Program-made: the position numbers and the translations under genes
Shown: positions 49,173 through 58,588 of the stretch, one piece after another
How the letters are laid out: the number at the start of each line of letters is the position of its first letter
Position numbering within the stretch: the stretch's first letter is position 1
Source: VAXT01 sp963728535
GTDB taxonomy: Bacteria; Actinomycetota; Thermoleophilia; Gaiellales; Gaiellaceae
DNA length: 64,000 bases
Direction: 5' to 3'
Assembly: GCA_963728535.1 (NCBI GenBank)
Contig: CAVSKK010000001.1
Span: 2,542,001 to 2,606,000 of the forward strand
The notes under the pieces: model-generated
Seen by the model: only the letters and a program-made list of their open reading frames with translations
What the model was told of the DNA's origin: nothing
Databases searched by the model: none

Positions 49173-51899
49173 GTGGCTTTCGAGATCGTCGGTCGTGAGG
49201 CGGAATTCGCCTCCGTCAACGCCTTCATCGGGGAAGCGAAGGGTGGGCCTGGCGCTCTCGTGCTCGAAGGCGAGGCTGGGATCGGAAAGTCCACGCTGTG
49301 GGAAGCCGGGGTTGACCATGCGCGCGCGCAGGGCTTGAGCGTCCTTTCTTCGCGTCCGGCCGAAGCTGAGCGCAGTCTCGGTCACGTGGGACTAGGCGAT
49401 CTGCTCGAGGAGGTCATCGACGACGTGCTGGCCGCACTGTCAACGCCGAGGCGGAACGCGCTCGAGGTCGCGCTCCTTCGAGAGGAGGCGTCGGGTGACC
49501 CTGTCGATCCCCGCGCTCTTGCCGTTGCAGTGCGCGACGCGCTGCAGTTTCTGAGCGACCGAGAGCCAACTCTGATTGCTGTCGACGACGTCCAGTGGCT
49601 CGACCCGTCGTCGGCGAGCGCGCTTGCGTTCGCGCTCCGAAGACTCGAGGGGAACCACATACTGCTGCTGCTCGCCCGGCGACTCGCCGACGGCGTGCAG
49701 CCGTCGGCCCTCGAGGTGGCGCTTGGTGAGGAGCGCGTACAGCGGGTGCCGGTGACGCCCCTGAGCGTCGGAGCACTTCATCGATTTCTGCACGACCGGC
49801 TGGGAAGGTCCTTTGCGCATCAGACATTGGTCCGTATCCACGAACGGTCGGGCGGTAATCCCTTCTTCGCGCTCGAGGTGGCGCGAGCTCTCGACGAGAA
49901 CGTCGATCCCCTCGAGCCCCTCCCGGTACCCGAGACGCTCGAGGAGCTCGTGCGCGCGAGGATCTCCGACCTGCCCCCGCTCACCCGCGAAGGGCTCGCC
50001 ATCGCGTCGGCCTTGGGCACGCCGTCAGAGTCTCTCCTCGAGCGTGCCGGCGTTGCGGCTGAGGCGCTCGAGCCGGCGCTCGCCGCGCACGTCATCGAAC
50101 GCGAGAACGGGACCATCCGTTTCACGCACCCTCTTCTGTCGTCGGTTCTCTACCAGGACCTCGGCGCGGCGAGGCGCGGCGTTCACGAGCGGGTTGCGGG
50201 CATCGTCGACGACCCGCTCCTCCGTGCCCGTCACCTCGCGCTGTCGATGGACTCGCCGAACCCGGGCATCGCCGCCACGCTCGACGACGCGGCGCGTCTT
50301 GCCGCCGATCGCGGCGCATCCGCGTTTGCGGCCGAGCTCGCCGAGCACGCGCTCCGCCTGACGCCTCCGGACGCGCGAGACGCACGGCACGGGCGGGCGC
50401 TCGCCGCGGCTCGTGCGCAGCTCGCTGCAGGGGAATGGACCCGCGCACGAACGATTACCAACGATCTGCTGGCCGAGACGGAGAGCGGCCCGCTGCGCGC
50501 AGAGGGCCTCCTCTTACTCGCCGAGTTCGAGCACGACGATCTCGCCGTTCCCGTTCTCGCGGAGGCCCTACGCGAGGCGTCGTCGCAACCGGCGCTCCAG
50601 GCGCGCATTCACATCCGTCTCGCCTGGGCGGAACGCTTCAGGAGTTCATTTGCGGCCGCTCTCGAGGGCACGCGTGCCGCCCTCGAGCTTGCCGACCGCC
50701 TCGACGACGACGTCCTCCGTTTCGAGGCATTCATGAACCTTTACGTGCTCGGCGACATGGTAGGCGACGCCGATGCCCCCGCCCATGCCGCGCGCTTGCG
50801 CGATCTTGCAACCGCCTCAGGCGACCCGCTCCTCGTGCGGGAGGCGAACGTCCTCGTATCCGGGATGCTTGGCGACTCAGGCAACATCGACGAGGAACGC
50901 GCGATGCTCGAAAGCGAGCATCGCAAGTGGCAGGAGCGCGACGAGCTCTTCAGCTCGGAGGTGCTTTGGATTCTCGCATGGCTCGAGCTGTGGGCAGGGC
51001 ACTGGGAGCTCGCGGCCGAGTACGCCGCTCGCGCGCGCGACGTCAGCGTCCAGTACGGAGTCGAGAGGAATCAGGACCACATTCCGAGCACCTGGATCGC
51101 CGCCCATCGAGGGCAGCTCGAGCTCGCTCAGGACGAGTCGGAGCAAGCCCTGAAGCTCTGTGAGGAGCAGATCGGATTTCATCCGCCGATGCTCGAGGCC
51201 GTTCCGGGGCTCGTCGCGCTCTGGCGCGGAGATGCGGCGACGGCCGCCGAACGCCTCGGCGAGGCCGACCAGCAGGCAGCGGCGCTCGGGTGGGGCGCGC
51301 CGAACGCGCGGCCGTGGACGGCCGACTACGCCGAAGCGCTGCTCGAGCTCGGCCGCATCGACGACGCAGTGCGAGTCATCGAGCTCTGGGAAGCCGATGC
51401 GATTCGACTCGGCCGGGACCGGGTGCTCGCACAAGTGACGCGCTGTCGCGGGCTCGTCGCTGCAGCCCGCGGTGCGGTCGACGAGGCGGCGTCGCTTTTG
51501 GAGCAGGCGGTTGCCGCGCATGAGGAGGTGGGCGATGCCTTCGGACGCGCTCGCGCGCTGCTCGCGCTCGGGGTCGTACGCAGGCGAGCACGGCAGAAGC
51601 GCTCCGCTCGCGAGGCGATCGAGGCAGCACTCGAAGGGTTCGAGACGCTCGGCGCCTCCACGTGGGCGGAGAGGGCGCGTGGGGAGCTCGGGCGCATCAG
51701 CGGTCGCACGCGCGAGGAAGGGCTGACTGCGGCCGAGCGCCGGGTTGCCGACCTGGTCGCAGAGGGCCGGACGAACCAGGAGGTCGCCGCCGCGCTGTTC
51801 CTCGCTGAACGGACCGTGGCGAGCCACCTGACCCATATCTACGCGAAGCTGGACGTTCGCTCTCGCACCGAGCTTGCGCTCAAAGTTCAGACGTTCTGA
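49173..51899 (+). CDS. Large LuxR-family (LAL-type) ATP-dependent regulator
   Basis: The protein has 908 residues. An N-terminal AAA/NACHT-like ATPase domain (about 1-300) has Walker A GEAGIGKST and Walker B TLIAVDDVQWLD. A middle section of about 500 residues is TPR-like. The C-terminal LuxR helix-turn-helix is LTAAERRVADLVAEGRTNQ and VAAALFLAERTVASHLTHIY. The GTG at 49173 is chosen because it leads directly into VAFEIVGREAEFASVNAF, a usual N terminus. LAL proteins bind ATP and an effector before activating transcription. Its targets are unknown. The neighbouring small genes are candidates. Confidence 0.9.
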   Translation: MAFEIVGREAEFASVNAFIGEAKGGPGALVLEGEAGIGKSTLWEAGVDHARAQGLSVLSSRPAEAERSLGHVGLGDLLEEVIDDVLAALSTPRRNALEVALLREEASGDPVDPRALAVAVRDALQFLSDREPTLIAVDDVQWLDPSSASALAFALRRLEGNHILLLLARRLADGVQPSALEVALGEERVQRVPVTPLSVGALHRFLHDRLGRSFAHQTLVRIHERSGGNPFFALEVARALDENVDPLEPLPVPETLEELVRARISDLPPLTREGLAIASALGTPSESLLERAGVAAEALEPALAAHVIERENGTIRFTHPLLSSVLYQDLGAARRGVHERVAGIVDDPLLRARHLALSMDSPNPGIAATLDDAARLAADRGASAFAAELAEHALRLTPPDARDARHGRALAAARAQLAAGEWTRARTITNDLLAETESGPLRAEGLLLLAEFEHDDLAVPVLAEALREASSQPALQARIHIRLAWAERFRSSFAAALEGTRAALELADRLDDDVLRFEAFMNLYVLGDMVGDADAPAHAARLRDLATASGDPLLVREANVLVSGMLGDSGNIDEERAMLESEHRKWQERDELFSSEVLWILAWLELWAGHWELAAEYAARARDVSVQYGVERNQDHIPSTWIAAHRGQLELAQDESEQALKLCEEQIGFHPPMLEAVPGLVALWRGDAATAAERLGEADQQAAALGWGAPNARPWTADYAEALLELGRIDDAVRVIELWEADAIRLGRDRVLAQVTRCRGLVAAARGAVDEAASLLEQAVAAHEEVGDAFGRARALLALGVVRRRARQKRSAREAIEAALEGFETLGASTWAERARGELGRISGRTREEGLTAAERRVADLVAEGRTNQEVAAALFLAERTVASHLTHIYAKLDVRSRTELALKVQTF

Positions 51900-51937
51900 C
51901 GCTTCCAACAGGTCGCGTCGACCGTAGCGTCGAGCGT

Positions 51938-52207
51938 GTGCCGAGCTACCTCGTCGAAACGTATCTCGCTCGTGGCTGCGCCGGAGAGCGCGAAGCGCGC
52001 GAGCAGCGGGCGCGCTTGGCTGCAAACGAGCTGACGCAGGGGACGTCGAGTGTCCGCTTCGAACGCTCGATCCATCTTCCAGAGGACGAGACCTGCTTCT
52101 TCATCTTCGACGCTCCCTCGGGTCGGGAGGCCGCGCTCGTTGCAGAGCATGCGGAGCTCGAACCGCTGCGAGTCGTCGAGGTGGTCTCGTCGAGAAAGGA
52201 GAAGTAA
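51938..52207 (+). CDS. DUF4242-like small protein
   Basis: The 89-residue protein starts PSYLVETYLARGCAGER after the initiator and continues with VRFERSIHLPEDETCFFIFDA and ELEPLRVVEV. This matches the DUF4242 family, one member of which (SCO4226 of Streptomyces, from memory) was reported as a nickel-binding protein. The ferredoxin-like fold has a conserved His (SIHLPED). The stop TAA shares its last A with the next ATG, so the secreted cupin is co-translated. The GTG start at 51938 is 38 bases after the large regulator. Confidence 0.8.
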   Translation: MPSYLVETYLARGCAGEREAREQRARLAANELTQGTSSVRFERSIHLPEDETCFFIFDAPSGREAALVAEHAELEPLRVVEVVSSRKEK

Positions 52208-52695
52208 TGAAGCGAAAGGTGTCCATAGCGGCAGCGATCTCGCTGCTGGCGCTTGCGGCGTTCGTTGCCGTCACGCAGGCGTCGCCACCCTCCGGAGTGA
52301 CGCCGACGATCCTCGCGCGCGGAACGTACGACGCGTTCAAGGTGAAGTCACCGCACGGGTCGCCGGTGAAGTACAAGGCCCAGGCGAAGTCGCCGGTCGA
52401 CTTCGTCGTGCGACGGCACGACTACGCGATCGGGGCGTACACCGGCTGGCATACGCACCCCGGCCCGGTGTTCATCACGGTGACGCAGGGAGAGCTCACG
52501 TACTACCACTACGGCGATCCAACCTGCACGCCGCACGTCGTGACCGCAGGTCACGGGCTCGTCGACACCGGGATGGGCCACATCGTGCGGAACGAGTCGG
52601 GGGCCCCCGCGCAGGACGTGAGCTTGATCATCGCTCCAGTGGGAGGAGCGTTCCGCGGCGAGCTTGACCCGCCGAATCCGGACTGCGGTTCCTGA
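52207..52695 (+). CDS. Secreted cupin-domain protein
   Basis: This 162-residue protein has a signal peptide (VSIAAAISLLALAAFVAVTQA) and then a cupin barrel. Metal ligands are visible in GWHTHPGPVFITVTQGELTYY (His, His, and then Glu) and the second motif AGHGLVDTGMGHIVRNE with His. It likely binds a metal outside the membrane. It is translationally linked to the DUF4242 protein. Secreted single-domain cupins may be enzymes or ligand sensors. No substrate can be assigned. Confidence 0.8.
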   Translation: MKRKVSIAAAISLLALAAFVAVTQASPPSGVTPTILARGTYDAFKVKSPHGSPVKYKAQAKSPVDFVVRRHDYAIGAYTGWHTHPGPVFITVTQGELTYYHYGDPTCTPHVVTAGHGLVDTGMGHIVRNESGAPAQDVSLIIAPVGGAFRGELDPPNPDCGS

Positions 52696-52715
52696 TCCTC
52701 TAGGTCATCGCGAGT

Positions 52716-52747
52716 GCCGGGGAGCCGACCGAGGTCGGCTCCCCGGC
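52716..52747 (+). terminator. Terminator after the secreted cupin gene
   Basis: GCCGGGGAGCCGAC (52716-52729) pairs perfectly with GTCGGCTCCCCGGC (52734-52747) around CGAG. It is a very stable stem, 20 bases after the stop and 12 bases before the rlmN start, so it could also affect rlmN translation. Confidence 0.75.
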
Positions 52748-52759
52748 TACCGTAAGCAC

Positions 52760-53749
52760 ATGGACGTCAATCTCGTCGAGGAGACGCTCGCCGACCTGGG
52801 CGAGCCGGCTTATCGCGCACGGCAGGTGTGGGAGTGGACCGCACGCGGCGCAGAGTCCTACGACGTGATCACGACGCTCCCGAAGCCGCTGCGCGCAACG
52901 CTCGCGGAGACGGTGCCGTTCTCGACGCTGGAGCTCCTCACCGAGCGGGAGTCCCGGGACGGGACGGTCAAGGCCCTCTTCCAGACCGCCGACGGGCACC
53001 CGGTCGAGACCGTTCTCATGCGGTACCGCGACGGCCGCCGGTCGCTTTGCCTCTCCTCGCAGTCGGGGTGTCCTCTCACGTGCACGTTCTGCGCAACCGG
53101 GGCGATGCAGTTCGGGCGCAACCTGACGGAGTCGGAGATCCTCGACCAGGCGCTGCACTTTCGCCGGCGTGAACCCGTCAACCACGCGGTTTACATGGGC
53201 ATGGGCGAGCCGCTCATGAACGTCGACGCCGTCCTCGCTTCGGCGCGGCGGCTACCCGACCTCGGTATCACGCACCGGCGGACCACGATCTCGACCGTGG
53301 GCTGGATGCCGGGCCTCCGGCGCTTCGTCGACGAGGTCGAGCAGCCGATTCGCCTCGCGCTCTCGATCCACGCCGCAGACCCGAAGAAGCGATCGCAGCT
53401 GATGCCGGTCAACGACCGCTATCCGCTCGCAGATGTCCTCGCCGAGTGTCGCCGGTACGTCCAGCTTCGCCGCCGGAAGGTGTTCGTCGAGTACGTGATG
53501 CTCGCCGGCGTGAACGACTCATCCGGGGATGCACGACTGCTCGCCGGGCTCCTCGGGCGAGACGAGTTCAAGGTCAACCTGATTCCCTACAACCCCACGG
53601 GCCTGTACGCCGGCTCGTCGCGGCAGGCGGTCGCGGCCTTCAAGGCGGTGCTCGACCGCGCCCGCATCCCCGCGACCGTCCGTCTCACGAGGGGGCAGGA
53701 CATCGAAGCAGCGTGCGGCCAGCTCGCGGCCTCCCCTCGTAGTCGCTAG
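52760..53749 (+). CDS. rlmN: Dual-specificity RNA methyltransferase RlmN
   Basis: RlmN is a radical SAM enzyme that methylates C2 of A2503 in 23S rRNA and A37 in some tRNAs. The 329-residue product has the cluster motif CPLTCTFCATG (CxxxCxxC), YMGMGEPLMNVD, LALSIHAADPKKRSQLMP, EYVMLAGVND, and the C-terminal catalytic Cys in RGQDIEAACGQL. The start at 52760 (MDVNLVEETLADLGEPAYRA) is near the family N terminus. It is a housekeeping gene flanked by accessory genes. Confidence 0.95.
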   Translation: MDVNLVEETLADLGEPAYRARQVWEWTARGAESYDVITTLPKPLRATLAETVPFSTLELLTERESRDGTVKALFQTADGHPVETVLMRYRDGRRSLCLSSQSGCPLTCTFCATGAMQFGRNLTESEILDQALHFRRREPVNHAVYMGMGEPLMNVDAVLASARRLPDLGITHRRTTISTVGWMPGLRRFVDEVEQPIRLALSIHAADPKKRSQLMPVNDRYPLADVLAECRRYVQLRRRKVFVEYVMLAGVNDSSGDARLLAGLLGRDEFKVNLIPYNPTGLYAGSSRQAVAAFKAVLDRARIPATVRLTRGQDIEAACGQLAASPRSR

Positions 53750-53764
53750 CACCGATCGCAGCGC

Positions 53765-53785
53765 CGACCTGTTATATGCAGGTCG
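53765..53785 (+). promoter_or_regulatory. Palindrome flanking a -10-like TTATAT upstream of the DUF1801 gene
   Basis: CGACCTG (53765-53771), then TTATATG, then CAGGTCG (53779-53785). The 7-bp arms are perfect and TTATAT in the centre resembles a -10 element. A repressor bound here could control the downstream gene at 53808. AAAGGAG follows for translation. Confidence 0.5.
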
Positions 53786-53807
53786 TCGAACGCACGAAAG
53801 GAGATCG

Positions 53808-54260
53808 ATGAGCCCCACGACGAAGAAGGGCAAGCAGCAGCCCGCAAAGAGCGCCGGCAAGAAAGACGGATTCACGGCCGAGGAAAAGGCCGCGATGAGA
53901 GCGCGCGCCCGAGAGCTGAAGGACAAAACGGACGGGGAAACCGCCGTGCGCCGTGCGATCGCCGCGATGTCGCCGAAGGACCGTGCGATCGCCAAGCAGG
54001 TCCACGAGCTGATCAAGGCGGCCGCCCCGGACCTCACGCCGAAGACCTGGTACGGGATGCCCGCATACGCCAAGGACGGCAAGGTCGTCTGCTTCTTCCG
54101 CAACGCAGGGAAGTTCAAGGAGCGCTACGCGATGATCGGCTTCAACGACACCGCGCAGCTCGATCAAGGCTCCATGTGGCCGGTCGCCTTCGCGCTGACG
54201 AAGCTGACCGCAGCCGACGAGAAGAAGATCCGCGCAATGGTGAAGAAAGCGGTGAGCTGA
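53808..54260 (+). CDS. DUF1801-like (YdhG) protein
   Basis: The 150-residue protein is Lys-rich at the start, then carries SPKDRAIAKQVHELIKAAAPDLTPKTWYGMPAYAKDGKVVCFF, typical of the DUF1801/YdhG family. The C-terminal FALTKLTAADEKKIRAMVKKA is also characteristic. Proteins in this family have a SufE-like fold of uncertain use. A single palindrome-flanked promoter lies upstream. The MFS gene starts 21 bases after the stop. Confidence 0.82.
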   Translation: MSPTTKKGKQQPAKSAGKKDGFTAEEKAAMRARARELKDKTDGETAVRRAIAAMSPKDRAIAKQVHELIKAAAPDLTPKTWYGMPAYAKDGKVVCFFRNAGKFKERYAMIGFNDTAQLDQGSMWPVAFALTKLTAADEKKIRAMVKKAVS

Positions 54261-54281
54261 GGACTGAGCTCCACCGCTCGG

Positions 54282-55496
54282 GTGTCTCGTTTGATCCCGA
54301 ACGCGTATCGAGCGCTGCTACGAGACCCTCGCGCACGGCGGCTGCTGTTGGGGCTCGGCGTCTCGTCGCTCGGCGACGGGATGAGCATTGTCACGATCGC
54401 GTGGCTTGCCGTTGAGACCGCCCCGGCCGGGCAAGTCGGCCTGTTCGTCGGGCTTGCGATCGCCGCCTACACCCTGCCGGGGGCGGTTGGGGCGCTCGCG
54501 TTCGGCAGGTACCTCCGCCACCGTCCCGCGCGCGCGCTCGTCCTGGGCCACTGCCTGCTTCGCGCCGTCTTCCTCGGCGCGATCGTCGCGCTCTTGGCGG
54601 TGGGAGCGCTCACACCTACCGCATATGTCGTACTGCTCGCCGGCTCGTCGCTCCTGGCGAGCTGGGGGAACGCGGGCGAGTACACGATGCTCGCGGAGCT
54701 CGGCGGAGAGGACGGACGCCTCGCCGCCAACTCGCTCGCCAGCGCACAGGTCTGGCTCGCAACGATTGTCGGGCCGGTAACAGCCGGCCTCCTTCTCACC
54801 AGCATCTCAGCCGGCTGGGTGCTCGCGTTCGACGCCGCCTCGTTCGCCTTTCTCGGCGTCCAGGCCTGGCGCACGCACACCGCCACTTCGACGACCGAGC
54901 AGCCGGTCGATACCCGAGCAGCCGAATCCGGCTTCCGCCTCCTCCGCCGCAACGACCTCCTCGGCTTGCTCGTGCTCACCTGGCTTTTCTTCTTCCTCTA
55001 CGGGCCTGTCGAGGATGCCCTTCCGGTCTATGTCCACGACCTCGATGCGGATGCCGGACTGCTTGGCCTCTACTGGACGAGCTTCGGTGTCGGGGCCCTC
55101 GCGTCGACCCTCGTGACCGGGATGCTCCGCGGTCGCGCCACCCGTCGAGTCGTGCTCCTGATCGTCGCCGGCTGGGGCGCTTGCCTCCTTCCGTTCGCCT
55201 TCGCGCCGGTTGCCGTCACTCTGGTCTGCTTTGCGCTCGGCGGGCTCGTTTACGGCCCCTTCATTCCCCTCACCTATGCGCTCTTCCAGTCGATCACCAC
55301 GACCGCGAACCTGCCGAGCGTGCTCGCCGCCCGCAGCGCCGCGGTCACGGTCGCCACCCCGCTCGGGACGGCAATCGGAGGCCCGATCGTGGCCGGCCTC
55401 GGCGCCGCGTGGACCCTGACCGCTTCTGGCGCGGCAACCGTCCTACTCGCGGTCGTCGCAACACCGTTCTGGCGAGAAGGTCGGCGCGTCGTTTAG
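54282..55496 (+). CDS. MFS transporter
   Basis: The product has 404 residues with twelve hydrophobic segments. A start-proximal LLLGLGVSSLGDGMSIVTIAW and a YLRHRPARALVLGHC loop (the position of the family A motif) suggest a drug-exporter or enterobactin-exporter-like MFS protein. The acidic cytoplasmic loop near residues 195-210 separates the halves. It ends four bases into the convergent flavin protein gene. Substrate is unknown. Confidence 0.85.
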   Translation: MSRLIPNAYRALLRDPRARRLLLGLGVSSLGDGMSIVTIAWLAVETAPAGQVGLFVGLAIAAYTLPGAVGALAFGRYLRHRPARALVLGHCLLRAVFLGAIVALLAVGALTPTAYVVLLAGSSLLASWGNAGEYTMLAELGGEDGRLAANSLASAQVWLATIVGPVTAGLLLTSISAGWVLAFDAASFAFLGVQAWRTHTATSTTEQPVDTRAAESGFRLLRRNDLLGLLVLTWLFFFLYGPVEDALPVYVHDLDADAGLLGLYWTSFGVGALASTLVTGMLRGRATRRVVLLIVAGWGACLLPFAFAPVAVTLVCFALGGLVYGPFIPLTYALFQSITTTANLPSVLAARSAAVTVATPLGTAIGGPIVAGLGAAWTLTASGAATVLLAVVATPFWREGRRVV

Positions 55497-56005
55497 CTCC
55501 TCGAAAAGCGGTGGCGTGTTTGGCTGAAGGTGCCCTTGCCGAAGGCGAGGACCTTGGTGGGCGCAACCGCGAAGACCAGCACAGGGCCGCCGTCTTCGTG
55601 CTCGAAGCCGCCGTCTCCGACACGAAAGCGCCAGCGACCGTCCCACTTTCGCGTCCAGGCTTCGGCAAGACGGCGCAGCTGCTCGTCATCGGTGACCCGG
55701 TCGGCGGCGCCCTCGACAACGACGTCGAGCCCGTGCTCCCACTCGTTGCAGCCGGTCGTCAGGATCACGTGCGGGTTGTGGGAGAGGTTGCGGGCTTTCT
55801 GCTCGCTCGGGCCGGTGCAGAAGTAGATCGTCTCCTCGAGCCACACCGCCACGAGTGGTGTTACGTGCGGTCGGCCGTCGCGACGAACGGTCGTGATCCA
55901 GAACAGTTCGGCGGCCTCGAGTGCCTGCCGAGTGTCGCCCCAGCTGACAGCGACGGCGTCGGGGTCACTAAAGCGGGCGTCGAGTTTCGTCTCCGGAACG
56001 CTCAT
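55493..56005 (-). CDS. PNPOx-family flavin- or F420-binding protein
   Basis: The product has 170 residues from the ATG at 56005 (MSVPETKLDARFSDPDAVAV). The split-barrel pattern ELFWITTVRRDGRPHVTPLVAVW, IYFCTGPSEQKARNLSHNPHVILTTG and VVVEGAADRVTDDEQL fits PNPOx-like F420 or FMN proteins. It probably reduces or senses a small molecule. The frame extends to 56038, but GAAGGGAG before 56005 favours the shorter start. It is convergent with the MFS gene. Confidence 0.83.
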   Translation of the reverse strand: MSVPETKLDARFSDPDAVAVSWGDTRQALEAAELFWITTVRRDGRPHVTPLVAVWLEETIYFCTGPSEQKARNLSHNPHVILTTGCNEWEHGLDVVVEGAADRVTDDEQLRRLAEAWTRKWDGRWRFRVGDGGFEHEDGGPVLVFAVAPTKVLAFGKGTFSQTRHRFSRS

Positions 56006-56172
56006 CAGCACTCCCTTCCTCATGGTTCTGCGGCGCATGGTGCCTGTCTTCTTTGACCGGCGAAGAAGTCGGAACTCATCGCTCAGCGCGGAGGTGCCAC
56101 CGATTAGTTCGTGGCCCCTGCCTGGTCTGAACGAGCAGACAATCGAACGACCCAGACGAGGAAGGAGACGCC

Positions 56173-56772
56173 GTGTCCGCGACCGTTCTCTACATGTCCA
56201 TGTCGCTCGACGGATTCATCGCGGGGCCGAATGAGGGGCCGGGCAACGGGCTCGGCGACGGCGGGCACCGTCTGCACGAGTGGGCGATGACGGGCGGCGA
56301 CGTCGACCTCGAGGCCCTCCGCCGGTCGGGCCTTGTCAACGGCCGGATCGTCGACGAGTTCATGTCCACCGGCGCGATCGTCGCCGGCCGGCGGACCTTC
56401 GAGCCTGCGGGCGGCTGGGGCGGCGACCATCACGACGGCGTGCCGATCTGGGTCTTGAGCCGCCACGAGCCCGGCATCGACGTCAGCAAGTGGCCGCTGG
56501 TCACATACGTGGATGACGTGGCGAGCGCGATGACTCAAGCCAAGGACGCGGCGGGCGACAAGAACGTGTTGGTCCACGGCGCCGCAACCGCGCAGCTCGG
56601 ACTGGCCGCCGGCGTCCTCGACGAGCTCGAGCTCCACGTCATCCCGGTGCTCTTCGGCCAAGGGCGCCGTCTCTTCGAGGGCCTCGCCGCCGAGCAGATC
56701 GAGCTGGAGCGCACCCGGATCCTCGAGGGCGAGGGCGGTGTCACCCACATGCACTACCGGGTCCGGCGCTGA
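56173..56772 (+). CDS. RibD-C/dihydrofolate-reductase-like protein
   Basis: The product has 199 residues. The RibD C-terminal or DHFR-like domain is indicated by VLYMSMSLDGFIAGPNEGPGN, GRRTFE, VLSRHEP, KNVLVHGAATAQLGLAAGVLDELELHVIPVLFGQGRRLF. The family binds NADPH and a pterin or pyrimidine. Not all members have a known reaction. The GTG start follows GAGGAAGGAGACGCC. It precedes an alpha/beta hydrolase gene by 18 bases on the same strand. Confidence 0.88.
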   Translation: MSATVLYMSMSLDGFIAGPNEGPGNGLGDGGHRLHEWAMTGGDVDLEALRRSGLVNGRIVDEFMSTGAIVAGRRTFEPAGGWGGDHHDGVPIWVLSRHEPGIDVSKWPLVTYVDDVASAMTQAKDAAGDKNVLVHGAATAQLGLAAGVLDELELHVIPVLFGQGRRLFEGLAAEQIELERTRILEGEGGVTHMHYRVRR

Positions 56773-56790
56773 CACCGGAGGAGGCTTGAA

Positions 56791-57645
56791 GTGGTCGAGC
56801 GGATGATCGAGGCGAACGGCGTCGAGCTCTGTACGGAGTCCTTCGGCCGCCCCGCCGACCCGCCCATCCTCCTGATCATGGGCATCGGCGCATCGATGCT
56901 CTGGTGGGAGGAGGGCTTCTGCCGGCTGCTGGCTGATGGAGGGCGCTTCGTGATCCGCTACGACCAACGGGACACGGGCCGATCGGTCACCTACGAGCCG
57001 GGGCGCCCGGAATACACGGGCACTGACCTGATCGCCGACTGTGTCGGCGTCCTCGACGCCTACGGCGTCCCGGCTGCGCACGTGGTCGGCGTCTCGGCCG
57101 GGGGTGCCTTCGCGCAGCTGCTCGCACTCGACTACCCGGATCGCGTCCTCTCGCTCGTCCTCATCAGCACGTCGCCCGCGACGCCGGGCGAACGTGGGCT
57201 TCCGTCGGCCACGGAGCGGTACCAGCGGTTCGTGACAAGCGCGACCGTGGATTGGTCGGACGAGGGGTCGGTGATCGAGTATCTGGTGGACTACGCGCGC
57301 GCGCTCGCAGGAGGCGCGCGCCCGTTCGACGAGGCTGCGATCCAAGAGCTCGTTCGCCGCGACGTCGAGCGCGCGCACAACGTCGCCGCCTCCGAGAACC
57401 ACGCCCTGGCCGCGGAGGGCGAGCCGCCGCATGAGCCGCTGTCCACGATCGCCGTCCCCACATTGGTCATCCACGGCACGGACGATCCGATATTCCCGCT
57501 CGAACACGGAGCGGCGTTGGCCCGCGAGATCCCGGGTGCACGGCTGCTCGCGCTCGAGGAAGCCGGACACGGAGTCGAGCGAGCCGACTGGGACACCATC
57601 GCCCGCGCCATCCTCGCGTACACCGTAACGGGGCTTAGCAGGTGA
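56791..57645 (+). CDS. Alpha/beta hydrolase
   Basis: The product has 284 residues. The nucleophile elbow is GVSAGGAFAQLLALDY (GxSxG with Ser), the oxyanion region PPILLIMGIGASMLWW, the acid residue in HGTDDPIFPLEHG and His in AGHGVERADW. It resembles esterases and aclacinomycin-methylesterase RdmC-like proteins. The GTG start at 56791 follows GGAGGCTTGAA. The stop overlaps the convergent membrane gene by 11 bases. Confidence 0.87.
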   Translation: MVERMIEANGVELCTESFGRPADPPILLIMGIGASMLWWEEGFCRLLADGGRFVIRYDQRDTGRSVTYEPGRPEYTGTDLIADCVGVLDAYGVPAAHVVGVSAGGAFAQLLALDYPDRVLSLVLISTSPATPGERGLPSATERYQRFVTSATVDWSDEGSVIEYLVDYARALAGGARPFDEAAIQELVRRDVERAHNVAASENHALAAEGEPPHEPLSTIAVPTLVIHGTDDPIFPLEHGAALAREIPGARLLALEEAGHGVERADWDTIARAILAYTVTGLSR

Positions 57646-58588
57646 ATGCCGTCCGCTGCGCCCCTGCGAACGTGCTCTCACGCGACTCCGCCCGATAGTC
57701 CCTTCCGCGGAGGAGCTCGATGCGGATGGTGTCGTCGTCGGGGAGCACGAAGACCGCCGAGACGTCCGGATCCCACGGTTTGCCGTTCCCATGGGTCGGA
57801 GTCACGAAGTACTTGCCGGCACTGTGCGCCAGGAGCCTGAAGCCCCCGTACCGATAAGGGTAGGCTGACTTCCGCGTCTGCGTCATCTTGATGGCCTCAC
57901 AACCACGGACTGCGCCCGAACCGTCTCCGCGGGGATCGATGCCGAGATCGACCTTGCTGTAAACCACTGCTTGCGGGCTGACGTCGATGTTTCTGGCGAG
58001 CCTCCGAGCGGTTTGGAGACCTCGGTCGTCCGCGTATTCCGCCGTCGCCCAGAACAGGCTGACGATGACCACTCCGGCGGCGACGAAGCTCATGGCCGTG
58101 AGCGACGAGGTCGTCGTCCGCAACCCGGGCCAATGAGCCAGGGCGTACACGATGAGCGCAGCACCGACTCCGAGCCCGAGAGCCTGCACGTAGATCGCCC
58201 TCGAGGAGACCGGGTGTCCGACTGCGAGGGCGAGGCCGATTGCCAGGGCGCCCAGTCCGAAGAAGAAAACGACCGGGGCGGCGTAGTCAGACTCGATCCG
58301 ATCCGCAAGGAGAGCGTGCACCGCGAGTGCGCAGAAGGCGACGAGGAGCAGCGCAACGACCGGCGCGAACAGCGCGTCGACGCTGCGGAGGACGTACTCA
58401 TCCGTCGAGAGCTCGAGGAGCGCCGGATCGACGCCGAAGTAGCCGGCGAACGCCTCTTCCCGCCGCCAGCCGAAGTAGTACGCGAGTGCGACCAGAAGCG
58501 TGGTCGGAGCGACGACGCCAACGAGAACGGCGGCGAGCCGACTCGTGGCACGCGTCGTGGTCACAGTTGAGCTGTCGGGCTCGGGCAT
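57635..58588 (-). CDS. Hypothetical membrane protein with extracytoplasmic C-terminal domain
   Basis: The protein has 317 residues with five hydrophobic segments at about 17-40, 70-93, 102-124, 130-150 and 158-182, and a C-terminal soluble domain of about 130 residues. A conserved-looking YFGVDPALLELSTDEYVLRSVDALF loop lies between the first two. I do not recognise the family. It overlaps the preceding hydrolase gene tail to tail. Role unknown. Confidence 0.65.
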   Translation of the reverse strand: MPEPDSSTVTTTRATSRLAAVLVGVVAPTTLLVALAYYFGWRREEAFAGYFGVDPALLELSTDEYVLRSVDALFAPVVALLLVAFCALAVHALLADRIESDYAAPVVFFFGLGALAIGLALAVGHPVSSRAIYVQALGLGVGAALIVYALAHWPGLRTTTSSLTAMSFVAAGVVIVSLFWATAEYADDRGLQTARRLARNIDVSPQAVVYSKVDLGIDPRGDGSGAVRGCEAIKMTQTRKSAYPYRYGGFRLLAHSAGKYFVTPTHGNGKPWDPDVSAVFVLPDDDTIRIELLRGRDYRAESRESTFAGAQRTAFTC

